From assembly GCA_036426205.1 (NCBI GenBank), contig CM071569.1, forward strand, positions 4,466,876 through 4,530,875: a DNA stretch of 64,000 nt, read 5' to 3'. Positions 1 through 12,566 of the stretch are shown in pieces (position 1 is the first letter of the stretch; each line of letters begins with the position of its first letter). The DNA is from Ascaphus truei. Its lineage: Eukaryota > Chordata > Amphibia > Anura > Ascaphidae. Below the pieces are notes generated by a model, which worked only from the letters and a program-made list of their open reading frames with translations, ran no database searches and was not told the DNA's origin. Made by a program: the position numbers and the translations under genes.

Positions 1-1042
1 GGGAAGAAGGATCCCAAGCTGTGTGAATGCGTAATTCTCATTTTTCTGGAGACATTCCTTTTTACATTTTCACTCTTGCGTAGAAAGACTGAAATCCCTT
101 GGATGGAAAAGCGCGGACACAAACTGCAACCTTGCACTAACCAAAAAAGGGTTAAATTCAGTGCGGAAATGCAACAAAAGTGACCGACCATTTAACAGCT
201 CGTCTCAGATCCTTACGTGCGTCCATGCATTTAATTAACATTTCTGATATGGATTTTCACATTTCAGCTTGAAAGTCATATCCTGAACAGCGCAATAAAA
301 ATAAATAAAAGGAACTGTAAATCTATACTGTTTTCAGTTGTGTGGTTATGTCGCAGTGTGATAATCATGCTATAGAATACTGAGAGTTTTTGGCAGTGAG
401 GATATTGATATATACTGTACCAGTTTGTTTAGAAAACTTTTAATAGGTTTTCAAGAAACTTCAAATATATTAGCATGTATATGTGTGTGCATGTATCTAT
501 GATAGATAGTGACATAGATGAAGTAGATATAGATGTAGCCAGTCTGATTGCACCTACTGGGGCGCCAAACCCTATGCCCTTTTTGCACTTGGCTGATTTA
601 ATTTAATGATGGCTTTTCCCACTGGCACATTCACCATCGTGCATGAGTGTTAATGATTGCTATATCTGTAGACAGATACAAGATAGATAGGTGAATATGT
701 TTAGTAGCTGAATAAATCAATGAAACGTGGTGTTTAGCCACAAATAAAAAAATGTATATCAAATGTAGAAAAAATAATAATATACCTAATATCATTAAAC
801 TAAATATTATTTAGTTATTAGGGCTATTTTTAAAGGTGCATCCTTTTTTTAAGAGAATTTAAGTTACGTTGGTTATCTTTGACAAAAATTCCTGGTGGTG
901 TACGTTTTAAGTAAGGCATAATATTTTATAACCGTGTGATATCTGCAATAGAAAACCACAGATCAACACTCATAGTGCATTATGGTAAAGTTTGCTGCCT
1001 TAACCGCTTAGCTGCCATGGGGGCCAGAGAAAGTTCTATGTC
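1..1042. other. Non-coding, AT-rich, no gene recognised
   Basis: No open frame of interest, exon-like structure or recognisable repeat was seen here. The sequence is AT-rich with many short A/T runs and looks like ordinary intergenic or intronic DNA. Confidence 0.6.
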
Positions 1043-1169
1043 TAGGGTGACTAGACGTACGGGTTTACCCGGGACAGGCCCAAAATATTAACAAATTACC
1101 TGTTTTTTGGTTGAGTCGGTACTCGCGTATGTGTGACGTTTTGTCCCGGGGAAAAATATGGTCACCCTA
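1043..1169. mobile_element. 127-bp hAT-like MITE
   Basis: The element begins TAGGGTGACTAGACG and ends GGTCACCCTA, so its ends are inverted repeats. A CCCGGGACA / TGTCCCGGG pair lies further in. It is flanked by tctatgtc (1035-1042) and gctatgtc (1170-1177), a 7/8 match to an 8-bp target duplication. Eight-bp target duplications are typical of the hAT superfamily. It has no coding capacity and is therefore non-autonomous. Confidence 0.65.
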
Positions 1170-2130
1170 GCTATGTCCCTCTGAAAAGTAGGAGCCATTG
1201 TCGAAGGGGTCGCATTAGAGGAATCACATGCATTTCTTCCCGATCTCTTTCTTTTAAAAACACACACGTTAACATTGCAAACCATAGCGGATATTAATCA
1301 TGCATTCAAGCTCTTGCTACCTGATTGGAAATAGATTTATCTCCGGATGGGACAGATACTTAAATCAGATATTGATTTGGTCCTCTCTAGTATCCAAGCC
1401 TAACCCATTACAATGCAGTGCTGGTTTGGCAAAGAAGGAATCACATTATTCTAAGAGAAATACAGTACTTTGCCTTCTTTTTAACCCCGACAAATGGACA
1501 TTCTGCATGGTATGGTGATACAAATGAGGATTTCCAATTTCATTTCAAATGTACTCTCTCCATACCCAGCCACCAGCCCAGACTCCTCCCTTCCCTCACC
1601 AGAAAGTGTATGAAAAAGAACTGACAGGAAGTGGGAGGGGCTCAATCAATGCACACGGATTCCAGCAAATCCGTGCAGGCGGAATCCAACGGCGGATTCA
1701 GAGGATTCCGCAAGGATTTAGGAGAGCACAATCCAATGCACCCAAAAAGCCTGGAAAATCAGCGGAACGGATTTGATAGGTTCACCCAGCTCTACAAAAC
1801 ACCATAGGTCCAATGTACTAAGTGCGACAAACAAAGTAGAACAGATTCCCTTTAGAATGCACTCATTATGGTAGTGTGTAAAGTATATGCATTACAAACA
1901 TTTATTGGATAATGATAAAGTAAAAAATAAAAAATTAACTACCTGTACTGAATTGAGAAACTCGTACCGAGTCTGTTTAAAGTCAGGACAAGCAAGAAAC
2001 AAAATAATTCTATCAATTAAGAATGGGCACATTCATTGGTGCAAAATCCGAACTGTGCAGATTTTAGTCAAACATTTAGGAACAAGTGACTAAATAAATA
2101 ATATATAATGTTAGAAAATAATGTAGTAAT
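1170..2130. other. Non-coding; holds one AATCCG-rich repeat fragment
   Basis: No gene is seen. Between about 1645 and 1800 the sequence carries repeated AATCCG / CGGATT words and ends near 'ttcacccagctcta'. This matches the style of a longer copy at 30000-30395. The rest is unassigned AT-rich sequence. Confidence 0.5.
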
Positions 2131-2132
2131 AT

Positions 2133-2147
2133 ATATATTATAATATC

Positions 2148-2178
<31 letters not shown>

Positions 2179-2326
2179 ATATTATATATATATATTATAG
2201 ATATACTGTATATATAATGTTATTAGAAATAATAAAGATAATATTATCGAATGCTATATAGATAGATATATATAATATATATATATATCTATATACATAT
2301 ATATCTATATATATATTAGAATTAGA

Positions 2327-2357
<31 letters not shown>

Positions 2358-2465
2358 ATGTTATTAGACGTAGATAGTATAGATAGATATTCTAGGTATA
2401 TAGTGTTATTAGAATATATTGATATATATGATAGATAATATATATAGAATGTTATAGAATACACA
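2133..2465. repeat. AT-rich low-complexity block at left edge of duplication
   Basis: This is long imperfect (TA)n with interspersed gatagata and ttattagaata words. The second half (from about 2325) reappears at 9240-9395 at the start of the second copy of the ~7 kb unit. Blocks of this kind are hard to assemble, and it forms the breakpoint environment of the tandem duplication. Confidence 0.8.
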
Positions 2466-2907
2466 CACGCACACACCCTTGTCGATCACTTGCTGGATTG
2501 AGGCCTCCATTGACTTCCAGGTATCACTGTATTCCATATGTGGGAGTTGAGGCCTTACTTGCCATGCCGGCCTCATTTGCATGTTTCCAAGTACATACCT
2601 TTTCCAATTTAGCTAGGTATATTGTTCAAGCTTTCATAGTATGCAAAAATACACTATGCATCATATTGCCACCACCCCCTGCCACTTTGAGGCAGTGAGA
2701 TAAGGATTTCTGTGAAGGATATATTGTATATGTATATGCTTACACCTTTATATGATAGTACAGGCTTTCTGATCTCTATCACAGCGTTGTGTGGCAGTTT
2801 TGATAAGCTTTAATAATGATATTTCTTCCTAAGATTACCTGCACTGGGCTTGGTTAAAAGATTAATGAAACTGAAAGCCACATTGTGATCACACACATAC
2901 TGCAGAT

Positions 2908-2939
<32 letters not shown>

Positions 2940-3413
2940 TATATTATATATATATATAATTATATATTATATATAATATATATGACAATACTTTTTGCAC
3001 CTCTGAAAATTGCACAAAGGTGAATGTCCTATTGTGATAAGAAGTGAATCTTTTATAGTTGCTGTTTGTTACTATATAATCTGATTCGGGAGTTTCCCTA
3101 GTCTTTAACTGCCCTATTCTTAGAACCTGCGTTAACCGGATATTTATATAAGAAAATGACAAATCTGAGATAGTTGCCCAGGTAAACCTAATGAAAGTGT
3201 GTGTGACTTAGGATTGTGAGTCCAATGCAGTTTTTTGCTCATACTGTAGCACCGTGGTATGTTTGATTTCCCTTAAGTGAAAAAATAGCAAATATAAAAG
3301 GTAAATATCCTGGGAGCGTACGTCCACAAGATATTGCAATTCAGCTCTTTCAGATTATTAATATATATAAATATAGACTTCTGTAAAACGGTTATCTTAT
3401 TCAATATACTGTG

Positions 3414-4165
3414 AAGCCGCGCCCACAGTATCCTACAGCCACCTAGTACTCCACCACGCCCCTCAGTATCTCAAAGCCCCCCCTCTAGCTTCTACGTACC
3501 CGCCTAGTTTCCCAGCCACTACTCATATCTCAACCAGCCACTCAGTCTCCAGCCACCAACACTACAGTACTCTCAGCATTCTCAGTTACGCATCTGCCCA
3601 TGCCTCATATTCTCAAGCCGACGCCCATCTCACGTACGCTCACCCTCTATCAAGCCACCGCCTATTCCCCTCAGTTCTACTACTCAGCAGCCCTAGCCGC
3701 CCCTCAGTATCTCAGAGCCACGCCCCTCAGTATCTCACAGCCGCCGCCCCTCAGTATCTCAGAGCCGTGCCCCTCAGTATTCTCAAGCCACCCCTCAGTA
3801 TCTCAACCACGCCACTCAGTATCTCACAGAGCCACACTACCTCATATCTCACAGCCCCCACTCAGTATCTCAGCCACGCCCTCAGTATCTCACGCCAGTA
3901 CCCCACATGTATCTCACACCACACCTCAGTATTTCACAGCCACGCCCCTCAGTATCTCACAGCCACACCCCTCAGTATCTAACAGCCACACCCCCTCAGT
4001 ATCTCACAGCCACGCCCCTCAGTATCTCACAGCCACGCCCCTCAGTATCTCAGAGCTGCGCCCCTCAGTATCTCAAGCTGCCCCTCAGTATCTCAGAGCC
4101 GCGCCCCTAGTATCTCAAAAGCCACGCCCTAGTATCTCAGCCAGCCCTAGTTCTCACAGGTTGTG
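3414..4165 (+). repeat. 23-bp minisatellite, copy A
   Basis: Degenerate tandem units read cccctcagtatctcacagcc plus three bases, period 23 bp (measured in copy B at 10391, 10414 and 10437). The block is about 740 bp here and about 570 bp in copy B. Long frames through it (for example 3600-4166) are serine/proline-rich by-products of the repeat, since 23 is not a multiple of three and all frames stay open. Many units are damaged by one-base indels. Confidence 0.85.
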
Positions 4166-4884
4166 AGAGGGTTCCCGGCCAATCTATTTCCTCTAAAATA
4201 TAACGGCATTATATCACCTCTAGACTAAATAAAGTCAGCTATGATAAAAACCAACATTAAAAGGCCCAGCATGTGACTATTTTGTATTTATTACTGACAG
4301 TTTGACTTTCTTTTTCATTCTTTTAAAGCACACGGTCTCCCGTTCTGTTTTTAGGGCTTCATATTGTCAAAGTGAGATTGATTTTCCCAAACTGATTTCC
4401 TGAAATCGGGAACAGCACCACTTTTTTCTTGTGGTACTTTGACCAGATCCAGAGAGCTATGTTAATTCAGGGCTCAAACGTCTTTTATTAAATCAGTAAT
4501 GGACGTTATGTTCCTGGAGGTTAACTGGAACCCAACAAGCTAATTATAGGCTAAAGTAACGACTGTTCATTCTCATTAGCATCGGCTTAACATCATATTA
4601 TTGTAGTACTGACTTGCGTTACCTTGAATTATAGGCTAAAGCTGTTAAATAATTTCGGTCATTATTTAAATCCCTGATTTCGATTGGTTAAAATTCTGGG
4701 TACTATCCATTCAGTATAGGCCTGGAATTTTTGCCACCCTGTCAATTTTTCAGCCAATCAACTTTCAGTTCTCATTCACACAGTGAAGCAGCTCTCAGTC
4801 AAGGGAGGTGATTGGACAGGAGGCACCAGCAGGGCACTGACTCCTCCCCCTCCCTAACTTGCAGATAGCTCTGCATAGGAGAGT

Positions 4885-5175
4885 GAGGAGAAAGGTTTGT
4901 GTCTGTTGTGTGTTTTGTGGTGTAGGAGGGCACAGAGCCTGTTTCGTTGGTGCATGTTTCTAAGTGTGTGTTTGTGTGGTGTAGAGGGAGGCAGCAGAGT
5001 CTTTTTTTGTGTGTGTGTGTGTGTGTCTGCAGTTTGTGGGTTTACGGGATGCTGTGTTGTAATTTTGTGTGGTGTTTGTGTCTTGTTGTGTCGTTTTTTG
5101 TGTGTGTTTTGGTGAGTGTAGGTGGAGGGGGGCTACAAGTGTGTATTTGTGTATGTAGAGGGGGGCTGTGTTATG
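4885..5175 (+). repeat. GT-rich low-complexity block, copy A
   Basis: Interrupted (GT)n with gtgtagagggaggcagcagag words, matched at 11665-11950 in copy B. The cysteine- and valine-rich frames across it are artefacts of the simple sequence. Confidence 0.8.
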
Positions 5176-5298
5176 TACAATTTTATTTTAACAAACAGTG
5201 CAGTAAAGCATAAGAATGAAGACAATCATGCTGATAAAATTAATCTTTTATGAAAAATGTAAAAAAAAATAAGCCTACATTTAGCCTATACTAATAAT

Positions 5299-5397
5299 AA
5301 TCCCCTCAGAGCAGGGCGTTACTGGGGGGTTAAAGTCCCTCGGCTTCGCCTCGGGCATTATTGGCCATGTATGCCCTGTTCTTCAGGGATTATTACT
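5299..5397. mobile_element. ~100-bp hairpin MITE, copy A
   Basis: A near-perfect foldback corresponding to 12082-12184. Outer arms taataatccc / gggattatta flank inner arms cagggcgttactgg / tgccctg. The right inner arm is damaged here relative to copy B. No coding capacity. Confidence 0.7.
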
Positions 5398-5775
5398 TAA
5401 AGCTGCAGTTCAACCAATATGCTGCTTGTGTTTTTTTTTTAAATAAATCAGTTTTGTACTGAGAAAAACTTCTAGCATTTTTTTAAAGCATTTTAGTTTC
5501 TATAGCAACCCATTTAAAAAGTCACATCCCCTTCCTCTTCTGAAAACTGGCTCTGCACACCCCTTTGCCCCTCTCTAGCAGTGCACCAATTGTATCTAGT
5601 GCCTGCCTGGTCACATGATCTTCCACAAAGAACTTTGCATCTTGGGTACCTCTTCGGCAACACTGACAGTGATTTAATGAACCACAAGCAAATCTTTGCC
5701 GATCAATCAACGAGACGTCGATCGGCAATTTAGCTATTCACTTGCCAGTGTGCAGATTGTATTGATGCACATATT
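5398..5775 (-). mobile_element. TTAAAGC-ended MITE, copy 1 of 5
   Basis: Begins ttaaagctgcagttc and contains, on the minus strand, the family core gatcgatcggcaaag... through gtgctagagagagg... to gaggaagggg. Other copies lie at 12187-12566 (-), 18650-18990 (+), 24090-24616 (-) and 58873-59350 (+). The best-preserved copies end with inverted TTAAAGC-type termini. The superfamily is not assigned; TTAA-flavoured ends hint at piggyBac-like but do not prove it. Confidence 0.7.
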
Positions 5776-6939
5776 GAATGGAAAAAGAAACGCCACCCCA
5801 GAGTCTACAAAATTATAGCAAGAGAGAGAGGGGGACCAAGACCCCCTCTGGGTGAGTGACATCACCTTTAGGTATGACCTAACTAACGTCAGTCATAGTA
5901 AGGCAATGCCTGTTACGGCTGAACAAGCACTTAACACTGTGTTTGTGAGATTTGAAGATCCCCGTTAGCACTTAACGAGGCTCTAACTTACGTTGACACC
6001 TTGTTAAGTCACTAACTAAGGTCTTTGGATCTGAGCCTTTGATTACTGGGTAATTGATGTACACTTTAAAATTTTTCTAATTTCTCCTGTTCCATTCGAG
6101 GCATCATTGTGATGTCCACTGGTATATTAGGACCAGCCGGGGAGGTGATATTTACTGCTCCATTGCAATGGTGAACAGAATAGGAGGACCTTCCAAGTGA
6201 TCACGTTGACACAACTTGTCGGCATGGTTGTAGTCAGATAAAGATGCAACTCTGCCCAATCAACCTGAGCTAAACTCTTACAAAAAAAGTAGCCATTAGA
6301 CCAAATATACAAATTGTTTCCAAACAATTGTCAAAATCTACTGACTTACACAGCATTTGTTTTAAGGATAGCACGTTTGAAGTGGGTCTCTGGTCCCCAC
6401 TTTTTTACTACAAATGTTACTATTTATATGTTGTGTTAGATGTTGCTAACTGTATTGAATATAGCAATGTACAGTACATGCTATTCAACAGATTATACAT
6501 ATTAATTATACATTGTTAAAAAAAAACTTGTCTCAATATAAAACCAAAAGAAAGAAAAAGAATCAAAGAAATACACAAAGAAACAGGAAATAACACACAG
6601 AACATACATTAGTGAGAGGTCATCAGATTATGACACATAGGTGTAATGTTCCATAGGTATATATACATAGGGTACAATGTACAAACAATATGAATGTCTT
6701 CCTTCTTTCTCCAATTCCTCACCAACTACTAGACGATATATCACCCTATTTCCCGTATTAGCACCCCCAGGCAGGTCAGCCCGTCTATCCCAATCCCCCC
6801 TTCATACTGATGGTATGGGGACCAGACCTATAATATTTAGGAAGTTGATATTGAGTGAATGCTTAATTTCCATTTCCCATCATCTGATAAAGTCACCCTT
6901 TCTAGTCTCTACCATTCCTCCACATTGGGGGTGACACCT

Positions 6940-8500
6940 CTTCCACTTTCTGGCCAGAATATTTTTGGCAGCTAATAAATGTTTAACAAAGTGCATGTGT
7001 GTCTGGGAGTCTCTGCCTTATGTCCGTTATGTTTGTAATCTCGTCAAATATTTTTTCATATAGGCATTGATTTTGGACAGGCTGCACCATAGATGTAATA
7101 GTTCCCTTTGTGCACACATTTTCAAACGATGTTTGACCAATCAGATATCCTTAAAACCTGGACCTGGTTGAGGTGCTTCAGGACTGAAGTTGAGCACCCC
7201 TGATGTGGTTCCCCACTGATGTGAGAATACCAAGCCATCCAGGGTATACAGTAGGTTATATCTTCAGTAGACAGGCAGCTATCTTGTACCACCGTAGAAT
7301 CATGGAAGTGATGTGTCTGGGCTCCTCACTAAATATTTTCATTCTACGTTGGATAACTCTCAGAAAACATGTTATCTTTGGCATATTAGTCTGGCAAGGC
7401 GTAGTTGGAAATACTGATAGAATCTAACTCTCTGGTCCATTTATCTTGTAGCTGCTGTAACGTGAATATCGTGCCCTGCTGATAAAGCTGATTGAAATCG
7501 GTATATCCAAATCATTTAACTTCGTGATAAGTGATTTGAGTTCAACCCCATTGAACGGTTTAACCATATCATTTTAGTGAATGACGAATAGGCATTAGAG
7601 AGTGGCAGTTGCGATTAACTAATGCATTTCCTGATTTGTAGGGCATTGAAATAAATGGATGGGTTTTTCCCCTTAGCGGTATGTACATTTGGGAGGTTTG
7701 ATATAGGCATAGATATTGTATTATTTTCTCTAATAATTTCCTAATTCCACCCAGTGGCTTCTGGGGGAATGGAGCACCAAATTGCACATTTGCACTGTTT
7801 ATCCTAACTTAAAGTTAGGATAAGACAGCCCTCATTGTTCCTTGGGGGAGCATAGAATTTTCCACCTAATACGGGGTTTCTTATTGTTCAGGATAACATG
7901 TTAATGTGTTGCCTAATTTTGTCGAAAAAGGACTTTGGGCACAAGTGGAAAGAGAGTGAATAAACGTAGGTCCTATAGTGATTTAACCAGCAGCCACTCA
8001 ACCACCATGTCCAACCAAACTCCCTTCCATGCTTCCACAGCAGCTCTAAATAGTAAGTGCTTTGCTATAGTTAAGTTAACATTGATGTAGTGTGTATGGT
8101 GGGATTGAAATCATAATAATACGGTCTACATCAAATGGGAACCCTAAACTTAAATTGGGGGTAGAAGCCCAGCCACTGTGCCACATCAACTTGGATTAGT
8201 ATGATTGACTTTAATCACCCTCCCTCTCGACATGGTTTGTAGGCTAAAATGAAGTCCTGGGAGGTCTCAGATGTAATGAAGAGGGTAATGTCACCTGCAT
8301 AATGTGTGATCTTGTGACCATGAGCCGGGGAGAAGTTTCCACCAATTCTAGGATTGTCTGATAATTGTACTAAAGGTTCATATCTCAGATCGAATAGTAA
8401 CAGAGAAAGGGGGCAGCCCTGTCTTGTTTCCTTGTATTAAAGTAAAACATGCAGTCCTATTACCATTTATCAAGAGGGCAGATGGTGGGTCTATTATAGT
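6940..8500 (-). pseudogene. L1-type LINE ORF2 remnant, copy A (indel-broken)
   Basis: This is the minus-strand counterpart of the better-preserved remnant at 13690-15490. The reverse-transcriptase part falls at about 8170-8490 and the C-terminal part at about 6940-7580, but single-base indels break the frames. The RT box that reads GTRQGCPLS in copy B is interrupted here. A fragment of the palindromic hAT MITE sits inside it at 7143-7202, as in copy B. It is a dead fragment with no 5' region and no ORF1. Confidence 0.7.
7143..7202 (+). mobile_element. hAT palindromic MITE fragment inside L1, copy A
   Basis: Reads gatatccttaaaacctgg...gttgagcacccctg, the right arm of the window's commonest MITE. 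It ends at the conserved CACCCCTG terminus. The same fragment occurs at 13977-14036, so it was present before the 7 kb unit was duplicated. Confidence 0.65.
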
Positions 8501-8640
8501 GGACACTATTTCTAGACTCTACTGTTTCAGAGGAGTTGTGTTACTGTTTAGAAAGGTCTAAAAAGTTTAGGTGGGTTGAAATATTATGGCTGGAAGCTCT
8601 TTCAAAAGATGAACAAACTATTTATTTGGTAGCGGGAATT

Positions 8641-8697
8641 GACACACACACACCACACCCACACACACACACACACACACACACCACACCCACACAC

Positions 8698-8737
<40 letters not shown>
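8641..8737 (+). repeat. (CA)n microsatellite, copy A
   Basis: Interrupted (CA)n with cacacccacac variants. The corresponding tract at 15497-15560 in copy B is arranged differently, so the array length and interruptions are unreliable. Confidence 0.9.
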
Positions 8738-8740
<3 letters not shown>

Positions 8741-9250
8741 CCCCTCTCACATTAAGGGAGGAAGCTAAGGTCTGTTAGCAGGTTATTCTTAAAGGCATAA
8801 AATAAAACAATCAAACAAAATGCTAGCTCCTCGTCAGCACTAACATGCCATTGTTAGTCCCTAAATAGTGGTTGGAGATAAGCCCCTTGCCAACTATTGT
8901 AGAACAGTCATATGCAGTCATTTTACCTGCTGGCTACCAGCTTTCTCCAGACTGGGGTAGGAGAAAAAGTCAAAGCTGTTCCAGGACATCTCCTTCTGGC
9001 AGCTAGATTCACCATGGCTCACCTCGTTCAAGGCTGCAAAGTCCTGCATCTCCCAGGCACACCCACTGGGCAGTCCCCACAGCCTCTGACCTGCAGTTCT
9101 GGAACAGGTAGCCTCTTGTGGCTTCCTCTCAGGGCCTCCCCCTGAGAACAAGACCCTGCCTCTGCAGGATCTGGAAGCACTGACTGTATGTTAAGTTCCT
9201 GCCTTTAGGCCTCGGGTATAGCTATATATATATATATAATATTAGAAATT

Positions 9251-9291
<41 letters not shown>

Positions 9292-10359
9292 ATTAGAGTA
9301 GATAGATGATAGATAGATATTATAGGTAATATAGTGTTATTAGAATATATTGATATATATGATAGATAATATATATAGAATGTTATTAGAATACACACAC
9401 GCACACACCTTGTCGATCCACTGCTGGATTGAGGCCTCCCATTGATCTTCCAGGTATCACTGTATTCCATATGTGGGAGTTGAGGCCTTACTTGCCATGC
9501 CGGCCTCATTTGCATGTTTCCAAGTACATACCTTTCCCAATTTAGCTAGGTATATTGTTCAAGCTTTCATAGTATGCACAAATACACTATGCATCATATT
9601 GACCACCCCCTGCCACTTTGAGGCAGTGAGATAAGGATTTCTGTGAAGGATATATATGTATATGTATATGCTTACACCTTTATATGAAATAGTACAGGCT
9701 TTCTGATCTCTATCACAGCGTTGTGTGCAGTTTTGATAAGCTTTAAATAATGATATTTCTTCCATAAGATTACCTGCACTGGCTTGGTTTAAAAGATAAA
9801 TGAAACTGAAAGCCACATTGTGATCACAAATATGCCAGACTATATCATATATATCATATATATATATCTATCCTATACATATATAACTATAGACCTATAA
9901 TCTCTATATATAATATATATGACAATACTTTTTGCACCTCTGAAAAATTGCACAAAGGTGAATGTCCTATTGTGATAAGAAGTGAATCTGTTTATGAGTT
10001 GCTGTTTGTTACTATATAATCTGATTCGGGAGGTTCCCTAGTCTTTAACTGCCCTATTCTTAGAACCTGCGTTACCGAGATATTTATATAAGAAAATGAC
10101 AAATCTGAGATAGTTTCCCAGGTAAACCTAATGAAAGTGATGGTGACTTAAGGATTGTGAGTCCAATGCAGTTTTTTGGCTCATACTGTAGCACCAGTGG
10201 TATGTTTGATTTCCCTTAAGTGAAAAAATAGCAAATATACAAAGGTAAATATCCTGGGAGCGTACGTCCACAAGATATTGCAATTCAGCTCTTTCAGATT
10301 ATGAAATATATATAAATATAGACTTCTGTAAAACGGTTATAGCTTATTCAATATACTGT

Positions 10360-10930
10360 GAAGCCGCGCCCACAGTATCTCACAGCCACGCCCCTCAGTA
10401 TCTCACAGCCACGCCCCTCAGTATCTCAAAGCCACGCCCCTCAGTATCTCACAGGCACACTACTCAGTATCTCACAGCCACGCCACTCAGTATCTCACAG
10501 CCACGCCCCAAACAGGGGGCAATTTTTACCAGGTAGATCTCCTTCTCTCAGCCACTTCTCGACCCGCTCTTACTCCTCTCTCGCTCGCCGCTAGTGCCTT
10601 TTCTGTTTCGTCCGCACTGGCCTCATATTCCTTTCAAACGCACGACGTTCCTCTGTAATCTTCTAAACTGTCTTAACCGGCTCAGCGCGCTCTATCACAA
10701 TGCCTATCCGTGCTCTCTAGTTATAGGCCCGCGCTCGAGTTCTACTACTCAGCAGCCCTAGCCGCGGCCCTCAGTATCTCACAGCCACGCCCCTCAGTAT
10801 CTCAGAGCTGCGCCCCTCAGTATCTCAAAGCCGTGCCCCTCAGTATCTCAGAGCCGCGCCCCTCAGTATCTCAAAGCCACGCCCCTCAGTATCTCAAAGC
10901 CACGCCCCTAGTATCTCACAGGTTGTGAGA
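10360..10930 (+). repeat. 23-bp minisatellite, copy B, with a ~230-bp interruption
   Basis: Clean 23-bp units are seen at 10391, 10414 and 10437, then again from about 10765. Between about 10508 and 10738 lies non-repetitive sequence absent from copy A. Both copies share 'ttctactactcagcagccc' just after that point. The array is a likely site of misassembly or real length variation. Confidence 0.85.
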
Positions 10931-11664
10931 GGGTTCCCGGCCAATACTATTTCCTCTAAAAATATAACGGCATTATGCACCTATCATAGACTAAATAAAG
11001 TCAGCTATGAGTAAAAACCAACATTAAAAGGCCCAGCATGTGACTAATTTTGTATTTATTAATGTACAGTTTGACTTTCTTTTTTCATTCTTTTTAAAGG
11101 CACACGGTCTCCCGTTCTGTTTTTAGGGCTTCAATATTGTCAAAAGTGAGATTGATTTTCCCAAACTGATTTCCTGAAATCGGGAACAGCACCACTTTTT
11201 TTCTTATGGTACTTTGGACCAGATCCAGAGAGCTATGTTAATTCAGGGCTCATAACGTCTTGTTATTAAAATCAGTAATGGACGTTATGTTCCTGGAGGT
11301 TAACTGGAACCCACAAAGCTAATTATAGGCTAAAGTAACGACTGTTCATTCTCATTAGCATCGGCTTAACATCATATTATGTTAGTACTGACTTGCGTTA
11401 CCTTGAATTATAGGCTAAAGCTGTTAAATTTCGGTCATTATTTAAATCCCTGATTTCTGATTGGTTAAAATTCTGGGTACTATCCATTCAGTAATGGCCT
11501 GGAATTTTTGCCACCCTGTCAAGTTTTTCAGCCAATCAACTTTCAGTTCTCATTCACACAGTGAGAGCAGCTCTCAGTCAAGGGAGGTGATTGGACAGGA
11601 GGCACCAGCAGGGCACTGACTCCTCCCCCTCCCTAACTTGCAGATAGCTCTGCATAGGAGAGTG

Positions 11665-11950
11665 AGGAGAAAGGTGTATGTGTGTCTGTTGTGTGTTTTG
11701 TGGGTGTAGAGAGGGGCAGCAGAGCCTGTTTCGTTGGTGCATGTGTCTGAAGTGTGTGTTTTGTGGGTGTAGAGGGAGGCAGCAGAGTCTGTTTTTAGGT
11801 GTGTGTGTGTGTGTGTCTGCAGTTTTGTGGGTTTACAGGGGAAATGCTGTGTACTGTATGTTGTGTGTGTTTGTGTCTTCTGTGTGTGTTTTGTGAGTGT
11901 AGAGGGTGGAGGGGGGCTACAGTGTGTATTTGTGTATGTAGAGGGGGCTG
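11665..11950 (+). repeat. GT-rich low-complexity block, copy B
   Basis: Matches the GT-rich block of copy A at 4885-5175, with more intact gtgtgtttgtgtc words. Not coding. Confidence 0.8.
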
Positions 11951-12081
11951 TGTATATGTACAATTTTATTTTAACAAACACGTGCAGTAAAAGCATAAGA
12001 ATGAAGACAATCATGCTGATAAAAATTAATCTTTTTATGAAAAATGTAAAAAAAAAATAAGCCTACATTTAGCCTATACTA

Positions 12082-12184
12082 ATAATAATCCCCTCAGAGC
12101 AGGGCGTTACTGGGCGGGTTAAAGTCCCTCGGCTTCGCCTCGGGCATTATTGGCCAGTAATGCCCTGTTCTTCAGGGATTATTA
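12082..12184. mobile_element. 103-bp hairpin MITE, copy B
   Basis: Outer arms TAATAATCCC and GGGATTATTA are perfect complements. Inner arms CAGGGCGTTACTGG and CCAGTAATGCCCTG match at 13 of 14 positions. The loop contains ccctcggcttcgcctcggg. A transcript would fold into a stable stem-loop. No target duplication could be defined. Confidence 0.75.
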
Positions 12185-12186
12185 CT

Positions 12187-12566
12187 TAAAGCTGCAGTTC
12201 AACCAATATGCTGCATGTGTGTTTTTTTTTTAAATAAATCAGTTTTGTACTATGAGAAAAACTTCTAGCATTTTTTTAAAGCATTTTAGTTTCTATAGCA
12301 ACCATTTAAAAAGTCACATCCCCTTCCTCTTCTGAAACTGGCTCTGGCACACCCCTTTTGCCCTCTCTCTAGCAGTGCACCAATTGTATCTAGTGCCTGC
12401 CTGGTCACATGATCTTCCACACAGAACTTTGCATCTTGGGTACTCTTCTGCAACACTGACAGTGATTTAATGAACCACAAGCAAATCTTTGCCGATCAAT
12501 CACAGGAGAACGAATCGATCGGCAATTTAGCTAATCACTTGCCAGTGTGCAGATTGTATTGATGCA
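12187..12566 (-). mobile_element. TTAAAGC-ended MITE, copy 2 of 5
   Basis: Copy B version of the element at 5398-5775. It contains gtgcaccaattgtatctag and gccgatcaatcacaggag, which recur at 24090-24616. It directly follows the hairpin MITE. Confidence 0.7.

Larger units (their letters stand above)
2325..9222 (+). repeat. Tandem duplication, copy A (~6.9 kb)
   Basis: The whole interval is repeated in direct orientation at 9223-16067, with the same order of sub-elements. The right edge is sharp: copy A runs to 'cctcgggtatagc' at 9222 and then enters (TA)n, whereas copy B continues from the same word into 'gggcgtgcacg'. Copy A differs from copy B mainly by single-base insertions and deletions, often in homopolymers, with few substitutions. 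Real divergence would be expected to give more substitutions, so uncorrected long-read sequence or a duplicated haplotype is a plausible cause. Confidence 0.9.

Noticed and set aside
3600..4166. 188-codon serine/proline-rich frame
   Set aside because: It follows the 23-bp tandem repeat in all frames, and the homologous array in copy B does not preserve it.
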